From Bacillota bacterium (GTDB taxonomy: Bacteria; Bacillota; Clostridia; Acetivibrionales; DSM-1351), in contig JAEWST010000029.1 in assembly GCA_023398105.1 (NCBI GenBank), positions 1 to 24,850 of the forward strand: 24,850 nt of DNA, read 5' to 3'. A program made the translations under genes and the position numbers. The notes under the pieces are model-generated. The model worked only from the letters and a program-made list of their open reading frames with translations, was not told the DNA's origin and ran no database searches. Below, in pieces: positions 13,746 through 22,782 of this stretch (positions are counted from its first letter, which is position 1; the number at the start of each line of letters is the position of its first letter).

Positions 13746-16109
13746 TTAAATTCCTAACAACTGCTTTTTAAGTAAAGCGAAATCTATCGCATCTACTGAA
13801 CTATCATCGTTCATGTCTGCTGCTTTTAATAAGTCTTCACTTAGAGGCTTTGAACCTAATAGGTGCATTTTCAGTGCAGCATAATCTAATGCATTTACTT
13901 CCTTATCACCGTTTAAGTCGCCTTTTGTGATTTCTGGATCTGGAGTACTTGTTTCTGGCTTAGTTCCGTCTGGTTCAATACCTCCAACAAGAACACCATT
14001 ATCATAAACACAAATTTTGTCTGTTCTCATTGGCACTCCTGTCCAGTTGTCATCAGTGGTGTTCAAACCATCATGACTCCAGTCGTCTTCAGCATTCCAA
14101 GAGTTCTGCCAAGCGTAAGTACCAAGTGCTAGCTGATACTTCTTATTGGAACCTGCTATAGGATATCCATCCCAGGTTACTTCGATATAGTAGATATTGT
14201 TAGTGCCTAATTTAGAACTTTCATACTTTATAGGGCCAGTAAGAACTCCATCAACACCTTCGCCGCCTTCTACATATGCCTGGTCATATAGTTCTCTCAA
14301 TTCCATTTCGTTAGGATGAAGAGATTTCATTCCTGTTGAATCAAAATAGTATCTTACAGAAAGCTTTTCTGAAGCTTCACTTACGTTTTTAGATTTTACA
14401 TACATAGTTATTTCAGTAGCTTTTGGTCCATCGTCTTGTACGATATCTTTGCAGAAGCCTTCTACCCAGTACTCAGGAGTTAGAGGTTGGTCAGGATCAT
14501 CTCCTCCACCTGGAGGTGGTGGGAAATCTGGTGTAACTTGCATTGATGGGTCTGCAAAGTAACGATAAAGACCTGCACAAGCACCAACAAATGCAGCATT
14601 ATAGTCAATTGTAACTTCATTGTAGATATAATCTGATGTAACATCTATATGCTGATCTTGTGGACCGGGACCACCAACTAATGCACCGTAAAGCACATAT
14701 CTGTGTGGATCTGGATCTTCACATTTTGATAAACCAGAAGCAGCTCTATGATGAGGATATTTAGCAGCTATATCGCTGTATCCTACTATATAACAGCGGT
14801 TCATTGGATTATCACCCATTATATAATTCATCTGAGACTTTGCCCATTCACCATATTTAGAAGCTTTATCGCCATGATGCTTGTCATAAACTAAAGCTAT
14901 TAGCTGAGTAGCAGTGTTATACCTAGCTGAACCCCATTGATTAAGGAAGGAGTATCCGCCTGGTGTTATCTGAGGAGTTCTGCCTGTCATCCAATTATCA
15001 ACTGTTTTTGCTATTTCAGCCCAGAAATCTATTGTTTCATATGGACTCTTGTTAGTAGCTGTTCTGTACCTGTCTTCAAAAGTTTGGCTGTCTTTGTCAT
15101 ATAAATCATTTATCTCACCTAATAGACATGCAGTACCAGCCCAAACATCATTCCAGCAATGTGTCCAGCAGGAAGGAGCGTAATAATCATAATATTTGAA
15201 GGCTTCATCAATATAATGATCATCCTGTGTAGCTAAATAGAGCCATGAAGCAGCCCAGCAATAATCATCCTGCCATTTTGATGAACCATAATAACCTTTA
15301 GGTCCATCAGCATTACATTCTTTGGTAGGACTACTCTCTGCAAATTCAAATAAAGCCTTTGCATATTTAAGATTTTTTTCTGCATATTCAGGGTCTTCGT
15401 CTTTGAAATTCATGTAGTTAGCTGCAAGAGAAGCTGCTGCTGCTGCAACGCAGTCAGTTGAAGGCAATTCCTCAGTAGCAAACCATCCTCTTCTGAACAT
15501 TTTATCAATTTCAGGAGACTGCCAATAAGCGTGGTCAACATCACCGTCACCTACCTGATAGCAGAAGGCTACAACTTTATCTGATTTGTCTAAGAAGGTA
15601 CATCTGATAAAATAATCATTGAAATATCTTAGTATTGTTTTAGCATGAGCATCTTGTTCGGTTGCTTCATACTGCTCTCTGAATTCATAAAAGCCCCATC
15701 CCAAGGTGGAACCAGAATATGCTTCGGGCATACCGAATTTTACATGGTCACCAGCATCGTGGAAACCTCCGGAAACGTCTACAGTACCATCTCCATCAGG
15801 GTCTAAAACACTTTTGTTTGCAGCAATGAAGCTTGCAGTCATATTTGTATTTGTAGCATCTAGTTTGAGTTTAGCGTCGTATGTATGACAGTCTTTTCTC
15901 CATACATATTCATTATTCTCGTCAACACCTGTACCACACATATTAGCATCATAGAAATACTGGGAATACTGCAATGCTTTTGCATAGTTAAATTCCAAAT
16001 CAGCTGCACTTACATCTATTGTACTTGCTGAACTGATTAGCATACTGAGTATAACAGCACTCATAATGGAAGTTCTTGTAATCTTGGATAAGATCTTTCT
16101 CGCTTTCAT
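13746..16109 (-). CDS. Cellulosomal GH9 endoglucanase with CBM3 and dockerin
   Basis: A secreted 787-residue cellulase. Domains: signal peptide 1-36 (cleavage near VSA-AD); GH9 barrel about 39-518 with catalytic-base pair D118 and D121 (FHDAGDH), H453-H454 in PHHR and acid E498 in YNEVTIDYNAAF; a Pro/Gly/Asp linker 527-543; CBM3 about 545-712 (LSVRYYFD, DWSHDGL, CVYDNGVLV); dockerin 727-787 with loops D731-D742 and D765-D776. GH9 followed by CBM3 is the layout of processive endoglucanases such as Cel9G, where the CBM3c feeds the chain into the active site. The CBM subfamily is not certain here. The SD AAGGAAGG lies 6 bases before the ATG. It is last in the operon; 126 bases separate it from the upstream GH9. 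Confidence 0.93.
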   Translation of the reverse strand: MKARKILSKITRTSIMSAVILSMLISSASTIDVSAADLEFNYAKALQYSQYFYDANMCGTGVDENNEYVWRKDCHTYDAKLKLDATNTNMTASFIAANKSVLDPDGDGTVDVSGGFHDAGDHVKFGMPEAYSGSTLGWGFYEFREQYEATEQDAHAKTILRYFNDYFIRCTFLDKSDKVVAFCYQVGDGDVDHAYWQSPEIDKMFRRGWFATEELPSTDCVAAAAASLAANYMNFKDEDPEYAEKNLKYAKALFEFAESSPTKECNADGPKGYYGSSKWQDDYCWAASWLYLATQDDHYIDEAFKYYDYYAPSCWTHCWNDVWAGTACLLGEINDLYDKDSQTFEDRYRTATNKSPYETIDFWAEIAKTVDNWMTGRTPQITPGGYSFLNQWGSARYNTATQLIALVYDKHHGDKASKYGEWAKSQMNYIMGDNPMNRCYIVGYSDIAAKYPHHRAASGLSKCEDPDPHRYVLYGALVGGPGPQDQHIDVTSDYIYNEVTIDYNAAFVGACAGLYRYFADPSMQVTPDFPPPPGGGDDPDQPLTPEYWVEGFCKDIVQDDGPKATEITMYVKSKNVSEASEKLSVRYYFDSTGMKSLHPNEMELRELYDQAYVEGGEGVDGVLTGPIKYESSKLGTNNIYYIEVTWDGYPIAGSNKKYQLALGTYAWQNSWNAEDDWSHDGLNTTDDNWTGVPMRTDKICVYDNGVLVGGIEPDGTKPETSTPDPEITKGDLNGDKEVNALDYAALKMHLLGSKPLSEDLLKAADMNDDSSVDAIDFALLKKQLLGI

Positions 16110-16235
16110 AATTTTCCTTCCTTTCCAATTTTGTTAGTGTAAACCAAATTACACTTATTATATTTGGCTTCTGTGCATCACTAATAATTTATGCTTAGTA
16201 AGTACTTCATTTATCAGTAATGTCGTGATTAAGCA

Positions 16236-18059
16236 TTAATACGTTTGTCCTGATAGCATATTCATTTTCAGCTTGGCAAAATCTAATGCGTCTACAGCAC
16301 CGTCGCTATTCATATCAGCAGCTATGAATGCGCTTTCTGTGAGAGTTTTAGAACCCAATAGGTACATTTTCATAAATGCCAAATCCAAGGCATCTATATT
16401 GTTGTCAATATTTATGTCACCTATTAGGATTGGTATAGTAATATCATCTTCATAGTATTTAGCCTTAACAGGAAGATTATCTACAGTTTTCATTGAAGTA
16501 TCACCAAAAAATCTGTAAAGACCTGCACATGCACCAACAAATGCAGCATTATAATCTATTGTTACTTCGTTATAGATATAGTCTGATGTAATATCAATAT
16601 GTTGGTCGCTTCCATCAGGACCTCCAACTAAGGCACCATAAAGAACATATTTTTGAGGGCCAGTTTCTTCACATCTTGAAAAACCTGATGATGCTCTGTG
16701 ATGTGGGTATTTAGCAGATACTGAGTTATAGCCAACAATATAGTTTCTGTTTAATGGGTTATTACCTAAAAGATAATTCATTTGGGATTTTGCCCACTCA
16801 CTGTATTTTGAAGCTTTATCTCCGTGGTGTTTGTCATAAACAGTGGCTACAAATTGAGTAGCAGTATTGTATCTAGCGGAACCCCATTGGTTAAGAAATG
16901 CATACTTCCCGGATGTTATCTTAACTGTTGAACCGTTCATCCAATTGTCTACAAGCTTTGCAACCTGACTCCAGAAGTCTATTGTCTCATACTGATTTTT
17001 TCCAGTTGCTTTTTTATATCTGTCTTCAAATACTTGAGTATCTTTATCGTACAAATCATTTATTTCAGCTAAAATACATGCAGTACCTGCCCAAACATCA
17101 TTCCAGCAATGTGTCCAGCAAGATGGTGCATAGTAATCAAAATACTTGAAGGCTTCTGACAAATATTGATCATCCTTTGTAGCTAAATAAAGCCATGATG
17201 CAGCCCAGCAATAATCGTCCTGCCATTTTGATGAACCATAATAGCCTTTAGGACCATCGTTATTAACTGCTTTATTTGAACATCTTTGTGCAAATTCAAA
17301 TAGTGCTTTTGCATATTTTAAGCTTTTTTCAGCATATGTAGGGTCTTCATCTTTGAAGTTTAAGTAATTAACTGCCAATGAAGCTGCTGTTGCTGCAACA
17401 CAGTCAGTAGATGGTAAGGAATCAGTTGCAAACCAAGCTCTTCTGAACATTGTATCCTTTTCAGGAGCCTGCCAATAAGAGTGGTCTATATCTCCGTCAC
17501 CAACCTGATAGCAGAAAGCTATTGCCTTACCTGAACTATTTAGAAATGTACACTTCATAAAATAATCATTAAAGTATCTTAATATGGTTTTTGCATGGGT
17601 ATCTTGACCTGTAGCTTTATACTGATCTTTAAATTCATAAAAGCCCCATCCCAAGGTTGAACCAGAATATGCTTCAGGCATACCAAATTTTACGTGGTCA
17701 CCAGCATCATGAAAACCGCCAGAAACATCTACAGTACCATCGCCATCAGGGTCAAGTACACTCTTGTTTGAACTGATGAAGCTATCAGACATATTTGTAT
17801 CCTTACTATTTAGTTTTACTTTTGCATCATAAGTATGACAATCAGTTCTCCAATCGTAGAGATTGTTTTCATCAACTCCAGTACCACACATGTTAGCATC
17901 AAAGAAAAATTGAGAAAGCTGCAATGCTTTTGCATAGTTATATTCTAAAGTTGCGGCATTAACATCAATAGCACTAAAAGGACTAGCTAACATACTAAAT
18001 GTGACAGCCGTTATAATTGAAGCTTTAGTTATCTTTGAAAGAAATTTTCCTCTTTTCAT
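16236..18059 (-). CDS. Cellulosomal GH9 endoglucanase with dockerin, no CBM
   Basis: A secreted 607-residue cellulase. Its signal peptide and catalytic domain align without gaps to the neighbour at 13746 through about residue 520, so every catalytic residue has the same number (D118, D121, H453-H454, E498). After the barrel comes only a 20-residue linker and the dockerin (546-607, loops D548-D559 and D582-D593), the layout of Cel9M-type enzymes. The second dockerin repeat ends MLSGQTY, shorter than in its neighbours. The pair therefore arose by tandem duplication with gain or loss of CBM3. GH9 without CBM3 is normally a non-processive endoglucanase (family knowledge). The SD AGGAG lies 6 bases before ATG 18059. 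It is 95 bases after the GH26 gene, with no terminator between. Confidence 0.93.
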   Translation of the reverse strand: MKRGKFLSKITKASIITAVTFSMLASPFSAIDVNAATLEYNYAKALQLSQFFFDANMCGTGVDENNLYDWRTDCHTYDAKVKLNSKDTNMSDSFISSNKSVLDPDGDGTVDVSGGFHDAGDHVKFGMPEAYSGSTLGWGFYEFKDQYKATGQDTHAKTILRYFNDYFMKCTFLNSSGKAIAFCYQVGDGDIDHSYWQAPEKDTMFRRAWFATDSLPSTDCVAATAASLAVNYLNFKDEDPTYAEKSLKYAKALFEFAQRCSNKAVNNDGPKGYYGSSKWQDDYCWAASWLYLATKDDQYLSEAFKYFDYYAPSCWTHCWNDVWAGTACILAEINDLYDKDTQVFEDRYKKATGKNQYETIDFWSQVAKLVDNWMNGSTVKITSGKYAFLNQWGSARYNTATQFVATVYDKHHGDKASKYSEWAKSQMNYLLGNNPLNRNYIVGYNSVSAKYPHHRASSGFSRCEETGPQKYVLYGALVGGPDGSDQHIDITSDYIYNEVTIDYNAAFVGACAGLYRFFGDTSMKTVDNLPVKAKYYEDDITIPILIGDINIDNNIDALDLAFMKMYLLGSKTLTESAFIAADMNSDGAVDALDFAKLKMNMLSGQTY

Positions 18060-18154
18060 TTTTGTCTCCTTTTCTATAATTAGATTTATAGATATGTTTT
18101 AAATTATGTTATAACGCACTTCTAAGTAACAATAAATATTAATTGGTGATGATA

Positions 18155-19885
18155 TTATTTTGTACTAGCAGGGAATTTAGTTATATCACCAAGTAAATAT
18201 CTCTTAAGGTAAGAAAAGTCCAGTGCGTCTATTGAATTATCCGCATTTAAGTCTGCTGCCTTACTTGAAACACTAAATTCCTTTATGCTTCCAAGAAGGT
18301 AACTTTTCATTAATGCAAAATCAATAGAATCAACATTTTTATCACCATTCAAATCGCCATATAAAACGGTTGATTCAGAATAAGGATAGGTTTTAAGATT
18401 TGGTAGTTCATCTAAGGTTATACAATAGTCGCTCTTGTACATTTCAACAAGCCATTCAACGGGATTATTCTGTTCTCCTGTTAGATGCCAGCCGTACCAT
18501 GGGCAGAAATAAAGCCATCCCGCTAATTCGTTTTTAAGATTTGAAACGCAGGGAATTGTATCATTTTCACTCATTGTAACAAGCTTCTTACCCTCCGTAA
18601 GCTTAACAAGGCTATAGAAAGTAGAAGAAATAGCACTTCCGTTAGGCTTTCCGTCCATAGCATTGTACTTGTCATAACCAACGATATCAACTACATCATC
18701 ACCAGGATACCATTTTGATGATGTATCATAAGTATAAGAAGTCCACACCCAAATAATATTATTTAGTTTATGTTCATTTGTGAACTTATCATATAGAAGT
18801 CTATAAAGCTCTACACAAGGCTCGGGACCTTCTGCACCCCACCAGAACCAAGCACCTTCAGCTTCATGGAGAGGTCTGAATAAAACAGGAACTCCAGCAT
18901 CTTGAAGTTGTTTGAATTTTCCTGCCATAATCTCGATATCATTGAGCATCGCAGTGTTTTCTTTTGTACCTGGAGTCAACGCTTTTGAAATACTGAAGGT
19001 GGTGCTTTTTGTATAAAAGCTATTATCAGCACCCTTGCCAATATCTGCAGGTGAAAACCAATGCCAGCAAACAGTAGGTATACCGTTTTTATCCTTGTAC
19101 CATTCAATAACACGTTCAGCACAGTAATCATCCCATAGCAGACCGTTTCCCCTGTAATTCATAAAGTCAAAACCTCTTAATGCTGGCATTTTACCGGTTT
19201 TCTCTTTTATGTAAGTAAACTCGGCTTCAGAAGCCTCATAGTTATGGGAACCACAAAGCTCTTGTTGACCTGATATTATGTGTTTTCCGTACACATCTAC
19301 CAGATAGCTCATTAATGATTTTGCTTCATTTGTTGCATTTGGATTAACTAAGGTTTTATCAACTTTAAGATTTGTAATTTTTTCATCTGCTGGCTTTACA
19401 ATCAAATAATCAAAGAAGGTATATCCCCAATAGGCATCAAATTCAATGTTATTTATACCTTTGTCAAGCTTTATAATTCCAGCGGATATCTCTCTCCAAA
19501 CTAGAGAGTATGCGAAGCTTACCTCTCCCTGGTTTATAGAGTTTAAGTTGAGATACTGAACCTTTTTGACTGGGTCGAACGGCTGAGCGTAACGAACAAC
19601 TAATTCATAAAGACCTGATTTCTCAACTTGAACATTAACAGAAGTACTTGTTCCTTTCTGTCCAATATAGCTACAGGTAGCACCTGTAAGGTCAATTTTT
19701 TGGCCATCATCAGTCTCCCCGAGGTAGTCAGTATAAATTTTAGCGCCATCTTGGATACCGTCCTCAAATTCATACTTAACTCCTTCCGATGCAGTGCTTG
19801 CTGATACATTATTGGATGACATTAATGGAAGTAATATTACTAATGCCATTACTAAGAAAACTTTATTTACTGTTTTCTTAAACAA
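18155..19885 (-). CDS. Cellulosomal GH26 beta-mannanase with CBM35 and dockerin
   Basis: A secreted 576-residue mannanase. Domains: signal peptide 1-29 (cleavage after VSA); CBM35 about 36-166 (YEFEDG, FFDYLIVKP), often mannan-binding; GH26 barrel about 182-495 with acid/base E341 (FRPLHEAEGAWFWWG), W380-W381 region and nucleophile E440 (TMSEND); dockerin 508-576 with loops D511-D522 and D545-D556. The order matches Man26-type enzymes of other cellulosomal clostridia. The start is TTG 19885: the SD GGGGGGAGG sits 6 bases before it, and the next in-frame ATG (codon 13) would remove the charged start of the signal peptide. It is the first gene of the GH26-GH9-GH9 unit and complements the GH5 mannanase at 6627. 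Confidence 0.93.
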   Translation of the reverse strand: MFKKTVNKVFLVMALVILLPLMSSNNVSASTASEGVKYEFEDGIQDGAKIYTDYLGETDDGQKIDLTGATCSYIGQKGTSTSVNVQVEKSGLYELVVRYAQPFDPVKKVQYLNLNSINQGEVSFAYSLVWREISAGIIKLDKGINNIEFDAYWGYTFFDYLIVKPADEKITNLKVDKTLVNPNATNEAKSLMSYLVDVYGKHIISGQQELCGSHNYEASEAEFTYIKEKTGKMPALRGFDFMNYRGNGLLWDDYCAERVIEWYKDKNGIPTVCWHWFSPADIGKGADNSFYTKSTTFSISKALTPGTKENTAMLNDIEIMAGKFKQLQDAGVPVLFRPLHEAEGAWFWWGAEGPEPCVELYRLLYDKFTNEHKLNNIIWVWTSYTYDTSSKWYPGDDVVDIVGYDKYNAMDGKPNGSAISSTFYSLVKLTEGKKLVTMSENDTIPCVSNLKNELAGWLYFCPWYGWHLTGEQNNPVEWLVEMYKSDYCITLDELPNLKTYPYSESTVLYGDLNGDKNVDSIDFALMKSYLLGSIKEFSVSSKAADLNADNSIDALDFSYLKRYLLGDITKFPASTK

Positions 19886-19987
19886 AAATTCCTCCCCCCT
19901 TTCGGAAATTTAGCTACCCATTCTATTATATTTTGCGAATTGTAATAATACCATTTCGTATTTAAAATAGAGGAACTATTTTTAAAT

Positions 19988-20068
19988 CACCGCTTGAAGC
20001 GGTGTACTGCATAAGCAGCGACTCATAGTATTAAACAACATTTGCGTAACTGCGTCCTGTCGCCGCAG
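19988..20068 (-). ncRNA. GC-rich structured leader of the GH26 operon (candidate regulatory RNA)
   Basis: On the minus strand three hairpins follow each other: CTGCG/CGCAG (20068-20050), CTGC-TTAT-GCAG (20018-20007) and CACCGCT-TCA-AGCGGTG (20004-19988). An alternative helix GCGGCGAC (20066-20059) with GTCGCTGC (20022-20015, one G-U) excludes the first two. The island is clearly less AT-rich than its flanks and lies between the promoter at 20141-20169 and the TTG start. It could instead be the relic end of an IS200/IS605-type element. Confidence 0.4.
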
Positions 20069-20140
20069 ATGTGGCTATTTTAAAAATGTCATATCACATT
20101 TTTAAATGCAAATTAGTATAAAATAGATACACTTATATAT

Positions 20141-20169
20141 ATTTTATGACATTTCGTCCTATGTTACAA
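20141..20169 (-). promoter_or_regulatory. Promoter of the GH26-GH9-GH9 unit
   Basis: Minus strand -35 TTGTAA (20169-20164), 17-base spacer, -10 TAAAAT (20146-20141). The leader to TTG 19885 would be about 250 bases. The rest of 20170-20310 is AT-rich with nothing recognised. Confidence 0.45.
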
Positions 20170-20312
20170 TTAATTTATTTGTCATTTGTTGCTAAGAATT
20201 GAATTAATTTTTTGAATAAAGTCAATATATTTAAAAATTAAAGCCAGCTTTGAATTCTTTAATAATTTTTTTTAGAAAGAAGCAAATTTGAATATGTGTG
20301 ACTGTGATGGTG

Positions 20313-20368
20313 TAAAAAGGCATGTTACAAAATAACCTGTTTAGTCATTTCATAGCACGCCCTTTTTA
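20313..20368 (-). terminator. Rho-independent terminator of the GH5_1-like cellulase
   Basis: On the minus strand TAAAAAGGGCGTG pairs with CATGCCTTTTTA (one bulge, one G-U), ending in T5. It is preceded by a weaker hairpin TGGCAACC/GGTTTGCCA (20377-20407). It separates this gene from the GH26 unit. Confidence 0.65.
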
Positions 20369-20426
20369 GTTAATAGTGGCAAACCGTCAAAAAAATATAG
20401 GTTGCCATCATTCGTATTTAATACTG

Positions 20427-22058
20427 CTACTTCACAGGAAGAGTAGTTGTTGTTCCTAAGAGATATTTCTTCAAATGTGCGAAATCAATAGCGTCAATTG
20501 AATTATCTACATTCAAATCAGCAGCTTTTTTATCAATATTTTGGTTGACACCTAATAAAAACATTTTTAAAGCTGCAATATCTAATGCATTAATATCACC
20601 ATCGCCGTTTACATCGCCGTATTTAACGGGATCTTCGATTACGCTTCCGCCTAAAGCCACACCATTTCTGCCTAATGGAATTTTATGGTCTAAGCCTTGG
20701 AACTTTCCATCAGCATTTTTCCAAAGAACAGGCAACAAGTAGTTATCATACTTATTGTCATTCCACTTGAGGTCTCTTCCGCCTTCAAAAGGAGTTCCTT
20801 CACCACGGGTGAATAATCCGCCTGTGTCAGCTGAATCAATATTGATGCACCATAAAGTATGATGAAGTGTATATTTGTTTTCTGAGATATAGTCTCTCAT
20901 AGATCTCAAATATTTTAGGTTAAGATCAAGAAGCTTGTCGCCGCCCTCAGTCAAACCGCCCCATTCACCAATTAGTAATGGAGAAATTCCATCTTCCATA
21001 ATATATGCCCAGTTATCTTTCCAACACTGTTCGTATAATATTTTTTTTGCTGTTTTATCGTCTGCAGTAACAAAATCCCCTCTAAACCAGGATTGCTCAA
21101 ATACCAATGGACCATAATCATGTGGTGAGTAAACCAACTGTTTTTGATGCTTTCCTAAATCAATAGGATAATCCTTTACACCTCTGAGATTGCCACCCCA
21201 CCAGTTGCCATAATAATCGTCGTTTCCTGTCCAAGGACTTGTGTTGGTTGTTTCATCGTCCCATAATCCGTCTTTTGGATAAATTTCTATTCCTTCAACA
21301 AATATTAATGCATTTGGATGTACTTCCAATATTGCTAATGCAGTCTCTTGAGCAACTCTTTTCCAGTTGGTTGCTCTGTCAGAGTTATCCCAAATAGCAC
21401 TTTCAGACATTTTTTTCAAGTCACCTGCATTTGTGTGAGGTTCGTTTTTAAGGTCGAAGCCTATAATAGTATCATCATTTTTATAATGGTTAGCTGTCCA
21501 TACCCAAGCATCTTTAAATACTTTTTCTGTTATTGCTCCTTTAAACCATAGGGGATATGAATGCCCTTGGTTATCTGTTTCTGCACTATGTACATCAAGT
21601 ATAATCTTAATACCAACCTTTTTGAAATTTTCCAACATAAAATTGAATAATTCAAAGCTGTTTAATCCAGCAAGAGCTTCATTATTATAGCTTGTATCGG
21701 TTGATTCTGGATATTGACCCTTACTCCAAGCATATAGTAAGTCTGTTGCAATTGGAATTCTAACTACGTTTATACCTTTATCTGCTACCATCTGAATATC
21801 TGCTACTATATTACTGTGATAAGAATCCAAAAGCATTCTCTCTCGGCAGTTAAAACCAAACCAGTTAGCACCAGTAATCCAAACTTTGTTTCCATTCTTA
21901 TCAACAATGTTGGTGCCCTCTACATGAAGCCAGTCATCATTAGCTTCGGCTTCAATAACTGAATCAGCATATGTTGGTTTAGTCGGTGCCAGTAGTATTG
22001 AGAAAGCTGTTACAGCTGCAAGAGATAAGCTGATAAACTTTTTCGTGTTCTTTTTCAT
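20427..22058 (-). CDS. Cellulosomal GH5 cellulase (GH5_1-like) with dockerin
   Basis: A secreted 543-residue beta-1,4-glucanase. Signal peptide 1-31 (cleavage after TYA). The GH5 barrel spans about 38-465, with GANWFGFNC (63-71), NVVRIPI, DVHS (155-158), acid/base E206 in LKNEP, H313-Y315 in SPHDYGP and nucleophile E365 in LIGEWGG. The dockerin is residues 479-543, with loops D482-D493 and D514-D525. The SPHDYGP and GANWFGF motifs fit subfamily 1, which is different from the GH5 pair at 3470-6538. An in-frame ATG at 22073 exists, but the SD GGAGG overlaps that codon and sits 8 bases before ATG 22058, so 22058 is chosen. It is monocistronic, with terminator 20313-20368 and promoter 22316-22344. 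Confidence 0.93.
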   Translation of the reverse strand: MKKNTKKFISLSLAAVTAFSILLAPTKPTYADSVIEAEANDDWLHVEGTNIVDKNGNKVWITGANWFGFNCRERMLLDSYHSNIVADIQMVADKGINVVRIPIATDLLYAWSKGQYPESTDTSYNNEALAGLNSFELFNFMLENFKKVGIKIILDVHSAETDNQGHSYPLWFKGAITEKVFKDAWVWTANHYKNDDTIIGFDLKNEPHTNAGDLKKMSESAIWDNSDRATNWKRVAQETALAILEVHPNALIFVEGIEIYPKDGLWDDETTNTSPWTGNDDYYGNWWGGNLRGVKDYPIDLGKHQKQLVYSPHDYGPLVFEQSWFRGDFVTADDKTAKKILYEQCWKDNWAYIMEDGISPLLIGEWGGLTEGGDKLLDLNLKYLRSMRDYISENKYTLHHTLWCINIDSADTGGLFTRGEGTPFEGGRDLKWNDNKYDNYLLPVLWKNADGKFQGLDHKIPLGRNGVALGGSVIEDPVKYGDVNGDGDINALDIAALKMFLLGVNQNIDKKAADLNVDNSIDAIDFAHLKKYLLGTTTTLPVK

Positions 22059-22160
22059 TCTTGTCGCCTCCATAAATAAAATATAAAAATGACATCATTA
22101 TGAAAATATATTAATTAGATTGAGTAATTGAATGAATGTTAGAAAAAATCAATGACATTT

Positions 22161-22232
22161 TTATTTGAGAAATACATTAATAGTGGTATTACATATGCGC
22201 ATAAGTTTATGTTTAGTTACAGTCACCTCCAT
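22161..22232 (-). CDS. Possible 23-codon leader ORF before the GH5_1-like gene
   Basis: ATG 22232 opens MEVTVTKHKLMRICNTTINVFLK with a TAA stop. Its own start overlaps the SD-like GGAGGTGAC, so translation is doubtful. It lies within the predicted leader. It is more probably an orphan SD than a gene. Confidence 0.15.
   Translation of the reverse strand: MEVTVTKHKLMRICNTTINVFLK
22222..22231 (-). promoter_or_regulatory. Orphan SD in the GH5_1-like leader
   Basis: Minus strand GGAGGTGACT matches the 16S anti-SD over GGAGGTGA, about 165 bases before the real start. TTTATGGAGG-C/T-GAC is repeated at the real start, so the leader may hold a partial duplication of the start region. Confidence 0.4.
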
Positions 22233-22315
22233 AAATTATTATTTTGCCAAAAACAAGCTAATAAAATTGAAGTAAAAATTAAGAGGCACTTGTTTTTCAA
22301 TTATTGTATAATTAT

Positions 22316-22344
22316 ATAATATAACACAATTTGCATAAATACAA
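22316..22344 (-). promoter_or_regulatory. Promoter of the GH5_1-like gene
   Basis: Minus strand -35 TTGTAT (22344-22339), 17-base spacer, -10 TATTAT (22321-22316). The predicted leader is about 250 bases. The region 22345-22620 is AT-rich with several TATAAT-like boxes and no gene. Confidence 0.5.
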
Positions 22345-22635
22345 TAAATTAACATGATTTAAAGCTGATGAACATCAAAATTAGAGGTATTTACTACTGT
22401 TTTAATAGATTAAATATTATAATGTGGAATTTTGTTACATTATGGGTAAAAATATCTTTTGTATAATGTCACACAAAAAGTTCATTCTTACAAAAGGAAA
22501 GTTTGAAGAATTACATTTATATATTTTATGAGAACATAATGTAAGTGTTGTTATAATAGTGCTGATATAGTATAATATACCAGAATTTCATATTTCAAAT
22601 ATTGGTTTATAATATATATAACGAGGCAAGAAAAT

Positions 22636-22755
22636 GTCCCCCACTTCTATAAGTGGCGGGGACTGCTTTGGTTTTCAGGCGGTGAGAATATCTCCCGACT
22701 CGATGAAACGCCGCTGATGTAAATGAAATTTTTCTACAATCGAAAAATTTCATTT
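22636..22755 (+). ncRNA. Compact three-helix structure upstream of the YhhN gene
   Basis: Helix 1: GTCCCC (22636-22641) with GGGGAC (22658-22663), extended by CACTT/AAGTG around a CTAT loop. Helix 2: CAG-G-CGG near 22677-22683 with CCGCTG near 22711-22716, enclosing GAGA-ATA-TCTC. Helix 3: 14 perfect pairs (22721-22734 with 22742-22755). It ends 28 bases before the YhhN start. It may be a cis-regulatory RNA or the right end (omega-RNA-like) of a lost IS200/IS605 element. No RNA family is identified with certainty. Confidence 0.45.
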
Positions 22756-22782
22756 TGAATCTAGGCGTTATAAATTAATGAA

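Noticed and set aside
13746..22058. Single four-gene minus-strand operon from the GH5_1-like gene to the last GH9
   Set aside because: A good terminator (20313-20368) and a separate promoter (20141-20169) lie between the GH5_1-like and GH26 genes, so two units are more likely.
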